Assembly: GCF_006363915.1 (NCBI RefSeq) | Contig: NZ_CP040946.1 | DNA length: 64,000 nt | DNA from: Methylophilus medardensis | GTDB taxonomy: Bacteria > Pseudomonadota > Gammaproteobacteria > Burkholderiales > Methylophilaceae | Strand: one strand, 5' to 3' | Shown here: positions 34,137 to 43,116 of the stretch, one piece after another | How positions within the stretch are numbered: position 1 is the first letter of the stretch | How the letters are laid out: each line of letters begins with the position of its first letter | Position numbers and translations under genes: made by a program | The notes under the pieces: model-generated | Databases searched by the model: none | Seen by the model: only the letters and a program-made list of their open reading frames with translations | What the model was told of the DNA's origin: nothing

Positions 34137-35006
34137 TTAAAGTTGCTGCATCCACTTTGCTAAGTTTGTTTCTCCCAGTATGTTCATCAAAAACAACAAT
34201 AGCTGATAGCAGGCGGTTTCTTTCGTATGCGCAGGCCATCGATGGCTTTGCGTGTAATGCTGTTTAAAGATGACCAGTTGTGCGGGTGTGAATACATATT
34301 CGAGTAACAGTAAGTCTAGCGTACGCGGTGCAATCACAAACGCATCCAAATCAATGAGCGCCAGGGTATTGTCTTCTGAGCCACGAAATTGATCCCAGCG
34401 CAAATCCAGCATCATCGGCACAAATTGAGTTTCATGGATCTGGTCAATCTGCGCTAATGCTTTAATCAGCGTGGGTTCGGTCATCGACATCCCCTGTTTG
34501 TTGGCTAAAAAAACAAGGGTGTCATGTAAACGGCTTGCCCATGCTTCGGCAGTAAATACTGGCTTGTGCAGTGTGCCCCAATTCGAATAACTAGATTGAT
34601 GCAATTTGGCGATATGTGCCGCTAACTGTACGACCCACTGCTCAGTGACGTGGTCTATGTCTTTTCCCTCTAAAAAACGGGTCAGGACGAATCGGTGAAC
34701 ACCGGCTGAAACAAATGCTGGCGTCTTAAGCGTACCGTTCTTCTCTAAAAAAACATGTGTTAAATGAATCTCGCCCAAGCTGGCTGGAAAATCAGCAGCA
34801 AATAAATGGTTTGCGCCGGACCAGAAAGCAGATTCGTCTATGGTTTTTTGATTGCAGACTTTAAGCACCATTTCACCTTGGGTGGTTTGGCAGGCAAAAA
34901 GCTGATGCGAACTATCCTCAAACCTGGCTTGAATGGATTCAGGTTCGGCAATCAGTGGCGGCAAACAGGCTTGTTCGGCGGCGGTGAGTAATGGATAGCT
35001 GAACAT
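34137..35006 (-). CDS. Aminoglycoside/choline kinase-like protein with altered catalytic loop
   Basis: A 289-residue member of the APH/choline-kinase superfamily. The C-lobe metal motif IDLDAFVIAPRTLDLLLLEY is clear, but the catalytic loop, usually HGDLHPGN, reads LDLRWDQF: the histidine is replaced by leucine and the asparagine by glutamine, the aspartate kept. It faces the pnuT gene with 5 bases between stops. Thiamine kinase belongs to this superfamily, so a salvage role is possible but the altered loop and opposite strand leave it open. It may be a pseudokinase. Confidence 0.65.
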   Translation of the reverse strand: MFSYPLLTAAEQACLPPLIAEPESIQARFEDSSHQLFACQTTQGEMVLKVCNQKTIDESAFWSGANHLFAADFPASLGEIHLTHVFLEKNGTLKTPAFVSAGVHRFVLTRFLEGKDIDHVTEQWVVQLAAHIAKLHQSSYSNWGTLHKPVFTAEAWASRLHDTLVFLANKQGMSMTEPTLIKALAQIDQIHETQFVPMMLDLRWDQFRGSEDNTLALIDLDAFVIAPRTLDLLLLEYVFTPAQLVIFKQHYTQSHRWPAHTKETACYQLLLFLMNILGETNLAKWMQQL

Positions 35007-35157
35007 TTGAGCAGTGCGGGTTAAGGCGTCTGAAGGTTACAGCAACCTGCGCAAAGGCTTTATTAAAGCCGGCAGCGGACATGAGCAAGTTTTAAAGGGG
35101 CGGTTCACCAACCCATTTTTTTCAATTGGCGCGGTAAGCGCGTCGTTGCGATGCAGC

Positions 35158-37734
35158 CTACAGCTCATAAAGCGCTTGTTTAAGCAAAGCGATTTGCGCC
35201 TCAGGAATCATTTGACCATTGTGCGCAGAGATCAGAAAACTATCTTCAACGCGATTCCCCAACGTGTTGATTTTAGCATTGTGTAACTCAATGCCCAGTT
35301 GATGAAAGATCAGTGCCATGCTGGCCAGCAGGCCAGGCCTGTCGTTTGCGACAACATTCAGCTGCTGAAAGGTCAGCGCATGGTTATATTGACTGACCAC
35401 GGGCTGCAGATGAATTTGGGTGGCAATCGGCATGTGTTTCACTTGCCGACTGACTCTGCCTCTAATCGGCGCTGGCATGCTGTCATGACCCAGTAACTTA
35501 TCGTTGAGCCCTTGTTCAATATGCTTAAGTAAGCCGTTATAGCTGATCTGGCGTGTTTCAGGCTCAAGCACGATAAAGTTATCCAGCGCGTAGCCGTGTG
35601 CAGTCGTGTAAATCTTGGCCTGCACAATGTTGTATTGCATGCTGTCGAAAAAATGGCAGATGCGGGCAAAGATTTCCCGCTGATCACGGCTATAAATCAT
35701 GACCTGAATGCCATCACCTTTGGGGCTCAAACGCGCGCGTACAATGGGTTTTGCAGATTGCTGGTGCGGCATCAGCAATCGGCTTTGCCAAGCAATTTCG
35801 TCACTGTCAAAGCGGCTAAAATAGCCGCCTCCAAATGCTTCCCATAACGGTTGCACTGACGATTCTTTTAAATTGAAACTGCTGAGCTTTTGTAATACTT
35901 CTTGTTTGCGCAAACGCAGCTGCGCCTCGGTATTGAGTGATTGTTGCAGCACACGACGCGTTTGCAGAAACAGACTTTCTAGCAGTTTGGCTTTCCATGC
36001 ATTCCAGACATTGGGGCTGGTGCCGCGAATATCCGCCACTGTTAACAAATACAAAGCAGTGAGCCGATATTCTGATCCGACAAATTGTGCAAACGCTTCA
36101 ATTACATCGGGGTCTGATAAGTCACTTTTTTGTGCCGTGCTCGATAGTTTTAAATGGGCTTCGACCAGCCATGCGACCAGGTCGATATCGGCTTTGGCGA
36201 GTCCTAGTGACCGACAAAAGCGTCTGGCATCGATGGTGCCTAATTGCGAATGATCGCCGCCGCGGCCTTTGGCGATATCATGAAAGATCGCAGCCAAATA
36301 GAGTAAATGTGGCTGGCTAAAGTCATTGAACAGTTGGCTGCATAACGGAAACTCATGTCGCAAATCTGGCTTGGCAAAGCGGCGTAAATTACGCAACACA
36401 TTCAGGGTGTGTTCATCGACGGTGTAGACATGAAATAAATCATGCTGCATTTGCGCGATGACCCGGCCAAATACCGGAATGTAACGACCCAGAATGCCAT
36501 ATCGGTTCATGCGGCGCATGCCGCGATGGACGCCTTCGCGGCTTTGCAGAATCTGCAGAAATAGCGCTTTATGCGCGGCATTCTGTCTAAAACTGCGGTC
36601 AATTAATGGCTGCGCATCTTGCAATGCCCTCACGAGCGGCGCGCTAAAGCCAGTGATGGCGGGATGCTGCTGTAACAATTGAAAGCAGCGCAGGAGGGCG
36701 CCAGGTTTACGTTGAAACAAATCCGGCGTTTGTACACTTAACAAGCCTTGTGATAGCGTAAAGTCTTCGTCGATGACGGTGGGTGGCTCACTTGGCGGGT
36801 TCACCCGTGCATGCATACGTTTGAGCAGCACCTCGTTTTCAATGATGATGGCCCTGGCGCTGCGATAAAAGCCTTGCATCAGTTGCTCGCTGGCGCGTTT
36901 TTGCGGCGTGGTCTGATAGCCCATTTGTTCGGCCAGTGTGTTCTGAAAATCAAATACCAAACGATCTTCTCGGCGGTTGGCCAACAAGTGTAAGCGGATG
37001 CGCAAGTTGTGTAGCAAGCGCTCATGCTGCTTGAGTTGGTTGGCTTGGCTGCGACTCAACAGGCCAGCATCGACCAAGCCGCTCCAATCTTTCCCCAAGC
37101 CTTGGCTTTGGGCAACCCACAAAATCATATGTAAATCGCGTAGTCCGCCCGGACTCTCTTTGATATTGGGTTCTAGGTTATAGGCGGTATCATGAAATTT
37201 GGCGTGGCGAATTTGTTGCTCACGCAGCTTTTCGGCAAAAAAACGGCCTTGATCGAGTTGCGCTTGTAACGATTGCGTCAAGGCATTGAAAGTTGGGCGA
37301 TGACCGGTCAGCCAGCGCGCCTCTAACAGATTGGTCATTATGGTGACGTCCAGCTTGGCTTCGTCCAGACACTCTTGCAGTGTCCTCACGCTGTGACCGA
37401 TATTAAGCCCAATATCCCACAAGGTGCCAATCAGCGACTCCACTTCGGTTTGCAAGTCAGCATCACTGACTTCTGGCATCAAAATTAATAAATCAATGTC
37501 AGAGTGCGGAAACATCTCTCCCCGGCCATAGCCGCCAACGGCAATCAGGCTGACGCTGGCAGGCAGCGCGTAGCTGCGCCACAGGTCTCGCAACAGTTGA
37601 TCCAAGACCCGCGTATGCTGTTGCAATAGCGTTTTGGCTTGTGGCTTAGCCAGATAGGCGTCGGCAATTTTTTGACGCGCCTGTTGTAGCGCATCACGCC
37701 AGTGTTTGAGCTGTTCCTTGCTGATCACGGTCAT
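35158..37734 (-). CDS. glnD: [Protein-PII] uridylyltransferase/uridylyl-removing enzyme
   Basis: An 858-residue nitrogen sensor that adds UMP to PII at low glutamine and removes it at high. The nucleotidyltransferase motif GGYGRGEMFPHSDID is at ~67-81 with aspartates 79 and 81, an HD phosphohydrolase domain is around ~480-520 (FHDIAKGRGGDHSQLG), and two ACT domains fill ~670-858 (VMIYSRDQREIFARI and VVANDRPGLLASMALIF). Length matches the family. It follows map by 29 bases and is probably co-transcribed. Confidence 0.95.
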   Translation of the reverse strand: MTVISKEQLKHWRDALQQARQKIADAYLAKPQAKTLLQQHTRVLDQLLRDLWRSYALPASVSLIAVGGYGRGEMFPHSDIDLLILMPEVSDADLQTEVESLIGTLWDIGLNIGHSVRTLQECLDEAKLDVTIMTNLLEARWLTGHRPTFNALTQSLQAQLDQGRFFAEKLREQQIRHAKFHDTAYNLEPNIKESPGGLRDLHMILWVAQSQGLGKDWSGLVDAGLLSRSQANQLKQHERLLHNLRIRLHLLANRREDRLVFDFQNTLAEQMGYQTTPQKRASEQLMQGFYRSARAIIIENEVLLKRMHARVNPPSEPPTVIDEDFTLSQGLLSVQTPDLFQRKPGALLRCFQLLQQHPAITGFSAPLVRALQDAQPLIDRSFRQNAAHKALFLQILQSREGVHRGMRRMNRYGILGRYIPVFGRVIAQMQHDLFHVYTVDEHTLNVLRNLRRFAKPDLRHEFPLCSQLFNDFSQPHLLYLAAIFHDIAKGRGGDHSQLGTIDARRFCRSLGLAKADIDLVAWLVEAHLKLSSTAQKSDLSDPDVIEAFAQFVGSEYRLTALYLLTVADIRGTSPNVWNAWKAKLLESLFLQTRRVLQQSLNTEAQLRLRKQEVLQKLSSFNLKESSVQPLWEAFGGGYFSRFDSDEIAWQSRLLMPHQQSAKPIVRARLSPKGDGIQVMIYSRDQREIFARICHFFDSMQYNIVQAKIYTTAHGYALDNFIVLEPETRQISYNGLLKHIEQGLNDKLLGHDSMPAPIRGRVSRQVKHMPIATQIHLQPVVSQYNHALTFQQLNVVANDRPGLLASMALIFHQLGIELHNAKINTLGNRVEDSFLISAHNGQMIPEAQIALLKQALYEL

Positions 37735-37763
37735 GTGGCAATGAACCTCAATGCTAGCGTCAA

Positions 37764-38558
37764 TTACAGGGTTGGTCGTGCTGGTGTGCCAGCAGACACG
37801 GTCATGATTTCAAAGCCATCTTCGGTGACCAATACGGTGTGCTCCCATTGCGCAGACAAACTGCGGTCTTTGGTGACCACGGTCCAACCATCGGGCATGA
37901 ATTTGATCTCGCGGCGGCCAGCGTTGATCATGGGTTCGATGGTGAAAATCATCCCGGCTTTGAGGGGCAGGCCAGCGCCGGCTTTGCCATAATGTAGCAC
38001 TTGTGGTTCGCAATGAAATTTTTTGCCAATGCCGTGGCCGCAGAACTCACGCACGATACTGTAGCCATTTTTTTCGGCAAACGATTGAATGGCATAGCCA
38101 ATATCGCCCAGCGTGTTACCAGGTTTGACTTGTTCTATGCCGCGCCACATGGCCTGATAAGTGAGATCGCACAAGCGTTTGGCTTGTGGTGATACCGCAC
38201 CCACTAGGAACATCCGCGAGGTGTCGCCGTGGTAGCCGTCTTTGATGACTGTGATATCGAGATTCACAATATCGCCCGCCTTTAGCGCTTTCTCACTCGG
38301 CACCCCATGGCAAATTTGTTGATTAATTGAGGTGCAGATCGACTTTGGATAAGGCGTATGGCCGTCGGGCGCGTAATTCAGCGGCGCGGGAATGGCTTGC
38401 TGCACGTTTACGATGTAATCGTGGCACAGCTGGTCCAGTTGATTGGTGGTGACCCCTGGAACGACAAACGGGCTGATGTAATCAAGCACCTCTGAGGCCA
38501 GGCGGCCAGCGATGCGCATTTTTTCAATTTCTTCGGGAGTGTGCAGAATAATCGCCAT
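37764..38558 (-). CDS. map: Methionine aminopeptidase
   Basis: A 264-residue type I enzyme that removes the initiator methionine. Metal-ligand segments are visible: VNLDITVIKDGYHGDTSR (~95-112), REFCGHGIGKKFHCEP (~169-184) and FTIEPMIN (~203-210). ATG 38558 gives the usual N terminus MAIILHTPEEIEKMR; the frame is open 13 codons further. Upstream of glnD, the common order in betaproteobacteria. Confidence 0.95.
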   Translation of the reverse strand: MAIILHTPEEIEKMRIAGRLASEVLDYISPFVVPGVTTNQLDQLCHDYIVNVQQAIPAPLNYAPDGHTPYPKSICTSINQQICHGVPSEKALKAGDIVNLDITVIKDGYHGDTSRMFLVGAVSPQAKRLCDLTYQAMWRGIEQVKPGNTLGDIGYAIQSFAEKNGYSIVREFCGHGIGKKFHCEPQVLHYGKAGAGLPLKAGMIFTIEPMINAGRREIKFMPDGWTVVTKDRSLSAQWEHTVLVTEDGFEIMTVSAGTPARPTL

Positions 38559-38795
38559 AGGCCAGATGACTTTCAAAACCTGGTGACAAAACACCAAAGC
38601 TTGGGAATCAATAACTAAAATTGCATTCTAACATAGGCAATTATGCGGTATCACTAAAGTCGTGGGCCTTTTATGCCGATAACACGGATATGCCGTAAAA
38701 AAACAAACAGGCGTTTAAATCTGCGATTGATTACGGCATCGCATTTGGCCGCGATGTTTTATACTCGGCCGCAACAATGAAGCTGGAGCGAACAC

Positions 38796-39635
38796 ATGGT
38801 GACACTCACCGAAGCTAGGGCCAACCGAACCGTCAAAGACTGGGTCGCTTTTTTAAAGCAGGCGGATACGCCGGTATTGCGCCAAACGGCTAGAGAGTTA
38901 GCACAGTTGCGCGAGCGTGAGGAAGAGACAGGCGCCCGCGACATCACCCGAGTGGTGATCAATGATCCGCTGATGGTGTTCAAGGTGTTGACCTATGCCA
39001 ATAATCACCGCAGCCGTCATCAGTTGCAAGACCTGGTGCAGGTAGAACAGGCCCTGATGATGATGGGCAGCAGCACGTTTTTCGAGCAGATTCCAACCGA
39101 GCGCCATGTCGAGGATGTGCTGAATCAGCATGTGCCAGCGCTGATCGACCTCTTAAAGCTGATGGTGCGCGCACATCGCGCCGGCTATTTTGCCGCAGAG
39201 TTTGCCGCGCATCTGATGGACTTGCATGCAGAAGAAGTGCGTGTTGCGGCCTCACTGTATGATTTTGCTGAGATGCTGATGTGGTGCTTTTATCCAGAGG
39301 CCATGGACGAGATCAGTCAGCGCCAATCTGCGGATAAAACTTTACGCAGTCGAGTGGTGCAGCAAGAAGTGCTGGGGTTTCGGTTGTTAGACTTGCAAGC
39401 GGAGCTCGTGAGAGCTTTTAATCTGCCAGCGCTATTAAATGACTTAATGGACGAGCAACGCGCCCATTTGCCGAGGGTACGCAATGTGCAGTTGGCGGTG
39501 AATCTTGCCCGGCATTCAGCGGACGGTTGGGACAATGCGGCGTTGCCGGACGACTATAAAGACATTGCGCAGTTGCTACATGTGGATGTAGATCGCGTGC
39601 GACATATTGTCGGTGTGCCGCAGTCGCGCAGCTAA
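38796..39635 (+). CDS. HDOD-domain protein
   Basis: A 279-residue protein with the HDOD domain, a relative of HD phosphohydrolases that lacks catalytic residues and is thought to scaffold signalling. ITRVVINDPLMVFKVLTYAN (~52-70) is the usual opening motif, and conserved helices run to ~215. The C-terminal ~65 residues are less conserved. No partner domain is fused. The next gene is convergent and only 4 bases away. Function is inferred only in general terms. Confidence 0.78.
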   Translation: MVTLTEARANRTVKDWVAFLKQADTPVLRQTARELAQLREREEETGARDITRVVINDPLMVFKVLTYANNHRSRHQLQDLVQVEQALMMMGSSTFFEQIPTERHVEDVLNQHVPALIDLLKLMVRAHRAGYFAAEFAAHLMDLHAEEVRVAASLYDFAEMLMWCFYPEAMDEISQRQSADKTLRSRVVQQEVLGFRLLDLQAELVRAFNLPALLNDLMDEQRAHLPRVRNVQLAVNLARHSADGWDNAALPDDYKDIAQLLHVDVDRVRHIVGVPQSRS

Positions 39636-39639
39636 ACCG

Positions 39640-41475
39640 TCAGTGCTCGATTGCACGTTGGGCTAAGCAATCGGTAATCGCTTGGTGGACTTCATCAATC
39701 ACCTGTTCCCAAGGTTGATTCAGTGCTTGCCTGAACAGTCGCATCCCGGGATACCAAGGGCTATCCTCACGGGTCTGCAACCAGCGAAAATGCGCTTGAT
39801 GCGGCAATAGCAACCAGACGCGTTTCCCTAATGCCGCGGCCAAATGTGCGACCGCAGTATCCACAGAAATCACTAAATCCATCTGCATAATCAGCCCGGC
39901 CGTATCAGTGAAATTGGTCAGTGCCGGATGATGACACTCCAGCATTGGGAAACGCTTGAGCATAATGTGGTCTTCCCGGCGAAACTCCTTTTGCAAACTG
40001 TGCCATTCCACCTCCATTTGCAGCAATGGCGCCATCAGGTAGAGCGGGATACTCCGTCGTTTGTCATATTTATTGTCTGCATCGCCACACCAGTTGAGTC
40101 CAATGCGCAGGCGTCTGGTCGGCCCCAGCAACTGCTGCCAAGGTGCGCTATAGCGGGCATCGATGGCAAGGTAAGGCAGACTCGCCGGGATCGTGTCTGG
40201 CCGCGTTTTAAATACGGCTGGTAGGCTCAGCATCGGGCAATACACATCAAAATGCGGCAACGGTCGGCCATCTTTGCAAATGACCAAGATGGCTGCATCC
40301 TGCGCCCAAAATGCATGCAGCAGATCAAACAGCGCCTCAGGCACCGCGACAATAATCTGATTGGGTTTGAAGGTTTTGATCAATGGGAGGTAGCGGCAAT
40401 ACTGCAAGGTGTCGCTTAAACTCATCTCAGCCAGAATCAGAATCGTTTTACCCACCAGCGAGCCGGTCTCTCGCCACAAGGCCTCGGCAGGCAGCGATGG
40501 CTTTTCAGGCAATATTTGAAAACGCGATGCGTACATCGGCCAGCCGTCGTCGTATTCGCCGCGGGCCAGTTTTAACATGCTTAGATAATATTGCGCCTGT
40601 GCATGGTGGGGGGCATGTTGCAACGCCGACTCTAGGCAGGTGTAAGACTCCTCGGCATCCCCATTTTCAAACAGCGCTAAGCCCAAATTACAATGGGCGG
40701 ACGCATAGCCCGGGTTTAATTGCAGTGCTTGCCTGAAATCTGCAATCGCGGCCGGATACTGGCCGAGTTGACACAGCACGACGCCACGGTTGTTGTAGGG
40801 AGCCGGTAAGTTGGGCTGGTGTGCAATGGCCTCATCAAAGCTGGCCAAAGCGGCCTGTGTATTGCCTTGTTGTTGCAAAATGAGTGCACGTTGATGATAG
40901 GCCTCGGCAAAGGTAGGCTGAATATCAATGGCACGCTGCATACATTGCAAAGCCTCATCCGTGGCCTGCAATTGCTGGCAAAGCACCCCTAGTCGATATT
41001 GGAATTGCGCATGTTCAGGATGGGCGATAATCGCTTGTCTGAGCATGTTGGCGGCCTGTGACTGCTGTTGTGTTTGCAGCATTAGGTCGACACACTCGGT
41101 AAAGGCTTGAATCAGTTGCGGCGCTAATTTGGTTGCTGTGCGCAGCCGTAAAATGGCTTCTTGGGTGCGGCCGAGATTTCTCAGCGCCCGCGCATCCAGA
41201 AAATATAATTGGGCCTGCTTGGGATCCAGCGCAATGGCTTGTTTGTAAGATTCATGGGCGGCTTTGAATTGCTGCGTGCGCATGTGCAGATTGGCCAATT
41301 GTAGACGCAACTCTAACAGCGTCGGCTGCAGACTGATGGCTTGCAGAAAATACTGCTCTGCCGCATGAAACTCTTCATTTTGCAGCATAATGCTGGCCAG
41401 CTTTTGGTAGGCATCCCAACGTTGCGGGTCATGCGCAATCAGTTTGAGTAGTTTTGCAATGGCTTCATTATTCAT
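39640..41475 (-). CDS. TPR protein with C-terminal glycosyltransferase-like domain
   Basis: A 611-residue protein. About eight TPR repeats fill residues ~1-310. The C-terminal half (~330-600) resembles the GT9/GT41-like domain fused to TPRs in many proteobacteria: the end VISVDTAVAHLAAALGKRV and REDSPWYPGMRLFRQ are typical. In related proteins the first motif reads EQGLGD; here it is EMSLSD, so the donor-binding loop has changed and activity is uncertain. No export signal. Substrate unknown. Confidence 0.78.
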   Translation of the reverse strand: MNNEAIAKLLKLIAHDPQRWDAYQKLASIMLQNEEFHAAEQYFLQAISLQPTLLELRLQLANLHMRTQQFKAAHESYKQAIALDPKQAQLYFLDARALRNLGRTQEAILRLRTATKLAPQLIQAFTECVDLMLQTQQQSQAANMLRQAIIAHPEHAQFQYRLGVLCQQLQATDEALQCMQRAIDIQPTFAEAYHQRALILQQQGNTQAALASFDEAIAHQPNLPAPYNNRGVVLCQLGQYPAAIADFRQALQLNPGYASAHCNLGLALFENGDAEESYTCLESALQHAPHHAQAQYYLSMLKLARGEYDDGWPMYASRFQILPEKPSLPAEALWRETGSLVGKTILILAEMSLSDTLQYCRYLPLIKTFKPNQIIVAVPEALFDLLHAFWAQDAAILVICKDGRPLPHFDVYCPMLSLPAVFKTRPDTIPASLPYLAIDARYSAPWQQLLGPTRRLRIGLNWCGDADNKYDKRRSIPLYLMAPLLQMEVEWHSLQKEFRREDHIMLKRFPMLECHHPALTNFTDTAGLIMQMDLVISVDTAVAHLAAALGKRVWLLLPHQAHFRWLQTREDSPWYPGMRLFRQALNQPWEQVIDEVHQAITDCLAQRAIEH

Positions 41476-41518
41476 AGGAGTGACTGCAACACTTCAGACG
41501 TTTGCGTGTGACCTTAAA

Positions 41519-41545
41519 TTGACAGATGGCGGATTAAGGTACAAT
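41519..41545 (+). promoter_or_regulatory. Promoter of the peroxiredoxin gene
   Basis: TTGACA (41519-41524) and TACAAT (41540-41545) with a short 15-base spacer. The -35 is perfect and the -10 matches at five of six positions. Confidence 0.5.
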
Positions 41546-41625
41546 AAGCAGCTGAATGCGTCAACGACCAAACGGTCATCAGACCAAACTTTAAGTCACT
41601 GCCGGTGTAGAGAGGAAAGCAAATA

Positions 41626-42165
41626 ATGCTCATCAAATTGATCATGTACGGACTGTTATTATGGCTGGCCGTTTGGGGGTATCGTCAATATCAGCAGCCT
41701 TCGACACGCGTTAGTGTCGGCATGAAAGCACCGGACTTTAACCTGCCTGACGCGACTGGCAATGTCCGTCGTTTGGCCGATTGGCAAGGCAAGTGGCTGG
41801 TGCTGTATTTTTATCCCAAAGATGACACGCCGGGTTGTACGCGCGAGGCTTGTCACTTTAGGGACGATATTCAACAGATTCATGCCCTAGGCGCAGAGGT
41901 GATCGGCATCAGCGTAGACACCGTTGCCAGCCATGCCAAATTTGCGCAAAAGCACCGCTTATCTTTTCCATTGCTGGCGGATAGTAATGGTCAGGTCGCC
42001 GACACCTATGGCGCATTGTTGAACTTAGGCGTGTTTCAAGCGGCCAAACGGATGACTTTTATCATCGACCCGCAAGGGATGGTCGCGCAGACCTACAGCA
42101 ACGTCAATCCAGATGGCCATAGTCAGGCGATTATTGACGACCTCAAACGATTGTCAGCATTTTAA
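41626..42165 (+). CDS. Membrane-anchored peroxiredoxin (Bcp/PrxQ type)
   Basis: A 179-residue thiol peroxidase. The active-site motif DTPGCTREAC has the peroxidatic cysteine and a second cysteine five residues later, as in E. coli Bcp. Unlike Bcp, an N-terminal hydrophobic helix (residues 3-18) anchors it to the membrane or exports it. GAGAGGAAAG precedes the ATG. folA follows after 11 bases, so the two are likely co-transcribed. Confidence 0.88.
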   Translation: MLIKLIMYGLLLWLAVWGYRQYQQPSTRVSVGMKAPDFNLPDATGNVRRLADWQGKWLVLYFYPKDDTPGCTREACHFRDDIQQIHALGAEVIGISVDTVASHAKFAQKHRLSFPLLADSNGQVADTYGALLNLGVFQAAKRMTFIIDPQGMVAQTYSNVNPDGHSQAIIDDLKRLSAF

Positions 42166-42176
42166 AAGGCGAGGTT

Positions 42177-42659
42177 ATGCAAGCACTCTCTCTGATTGTG
42201 GCGCATGCGGATCACCAGGTGATCGGCCACAACAATCAATTACCATGGCATCTGCCCGAAGACCTCAAGCGGTTTAAACAACTAACCATGGGCCATCACA
42301 TCATCATGGGTCGCAAAACCTTTGAATCTCTTGGGCGTTTGCTGCCCGGTCGCACTTCTGTGATTGTGACGCGCGACGCTGCCTATGCCGTGGCAGGCGC
42401 CAAAATTGCCCACTCATTACCGGAGGCGTTGGCGGCGTGTGCTGGAGATGATGAGCCCTTTTTAATCGGTGGGGCAGAGCTCTACGCGCAAGGGCTGGCT
42501 TATGTCACGCGCCTGTACATCACGCGCGTCAAGGCGCAGGTGGAAGGGGATGCGTTTTTTCCTGAGATGAACATGCATGAGTGGGTATTGCAAAGCGAGG
42601 AGAGTCATACCTCGGGCAATGGCTTGCAGTATAGTGATCTGGTTTATCAGCGTCGCTGA
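42177..42659 (+). CDS. folA: Dihydrofolate reductase
   Basis: A 160-residue enzyme that reduces dihydrofolate. VIGHNNQLPWHLPEDLKRFK and MGRKTFESLGRLLPGR are diagnostic of the chromosomal type, including the active-site aspartate/glutamate position (PWHLPED). GAGG is 5 bases before the ATG. It supplies the C1-folate pool used by Fhs. Confidence 0.95.
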   Translation: MQALSLIVAHADHQVIGHNNQLPWHLPEDLKRFKQLTMGHHIIMGRKTFESLGRLLPGRTSVIVTRDAAYAVAGAKIAHSLPEALAACAGDDEPFLIGGAELYAQGLAYVTRLYITRVKAQVEGDAFFPEMNMHEWVLQSEESHTSGNGLQYSDLVYQRR

Positions 42660-42720
42660 TTTGGATGATTTGACCAGACAGATATAGTCTTAAAAAAGTC
42701 ATTTTTTAATGGGGGTGTTG

Positions 42721-43047
42721 ATGCATTGCTTTTCGCCTTTTCGGCGAGTTACTTTTTTTGCTTGCTCAAAGAATAAGTCACCAAAAGAAACGCACCCCAG
42801 CTTCCGCTTTTAACCTGTGCTACTCGGTTTGCCGGGCGTCCATCGAAACTCGCCCTGACAAGCTACACAAGACGTGGCTTGCTGGGTGCGCAAGCCGCCA
42901 GAGCGAGTTCCGATGGGCGCCCATTTTGACGCGCAGCGCAAGGAAGGCGAAGGCCGTGATGCCTGGGTGTCTTCCTCTTTGGTTACTTGTCTTAAGGACA
43001 AGCGCCAGAGAGTGCCTCGCCTAGAGGGGCGAAAAGCAAGAATGCAT
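42721..43047. repeat. 330-bp imperfect inverted repeat, probable dispersed intergenic element
   Basis: The ends mirror each other: ATGCATTGCTTTTCGCC (42721) against GGCGAAAAGCAA-gaATGCAT (43028-43047), and the ACTTATTC/TTTGGTGACTT block near 42770-42785 against TTTGGTTACTTGTC (42978-42992). Inner arms GGGCGTCCATCGAAACTCGC (42834-42853) and GCGAGTTCCGATGGGCGCCC (42903-42922) match at 18 of 20. A 7-bp hairpin (GGCTTGC / GCAAGCC) sits near the centre. Short ORFs on both strands (88 and 96 codons) are by-products. It explains the whole 457-base gap between folA and the decarboxylase, apart from the terminator. It resembles repeats that I have seen scattered in proteobacterial genomes. Confidence 0.7.
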
Positions 43048-43064
43048 GTAATCGCAACGGCCCT

Positions 43065-43097
43065 AAAAACAAAAAAGGGAACGCTTTGGCGTTCCCT
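43065..43097 (-). terminator. Terminator of the decarboxylase gene
   Basis: On the minus strand AGGGAACGC-CAAA-GCGTTCCCT is followed by TTTTTTGTTTTT. A 9-bp stem and long T-tract make this strong. Confidence 0.92.
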
Positions 43098-43116
43098 CAT
43101 GCCGCATTACTAGAAA

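Noticed and set aside
34137..35006. Firm assignment as thiamine kinase
   Set aside because: Proximity to the thiamine genes is suggestive, but the gene is on the opposite strand and its catalytic loop deviates, so the call is kept general.
42758..43100. ORFs of 88 codons (plus) and 96 codons (minus) in the folA-decarboxylase gap
   Set aside because: They lie within the inverted repeat, have no ribosome-binding site, and their composition reflects the repeat. They are probably by-products, although similar sequences are often annotated as hypothetical proteins.
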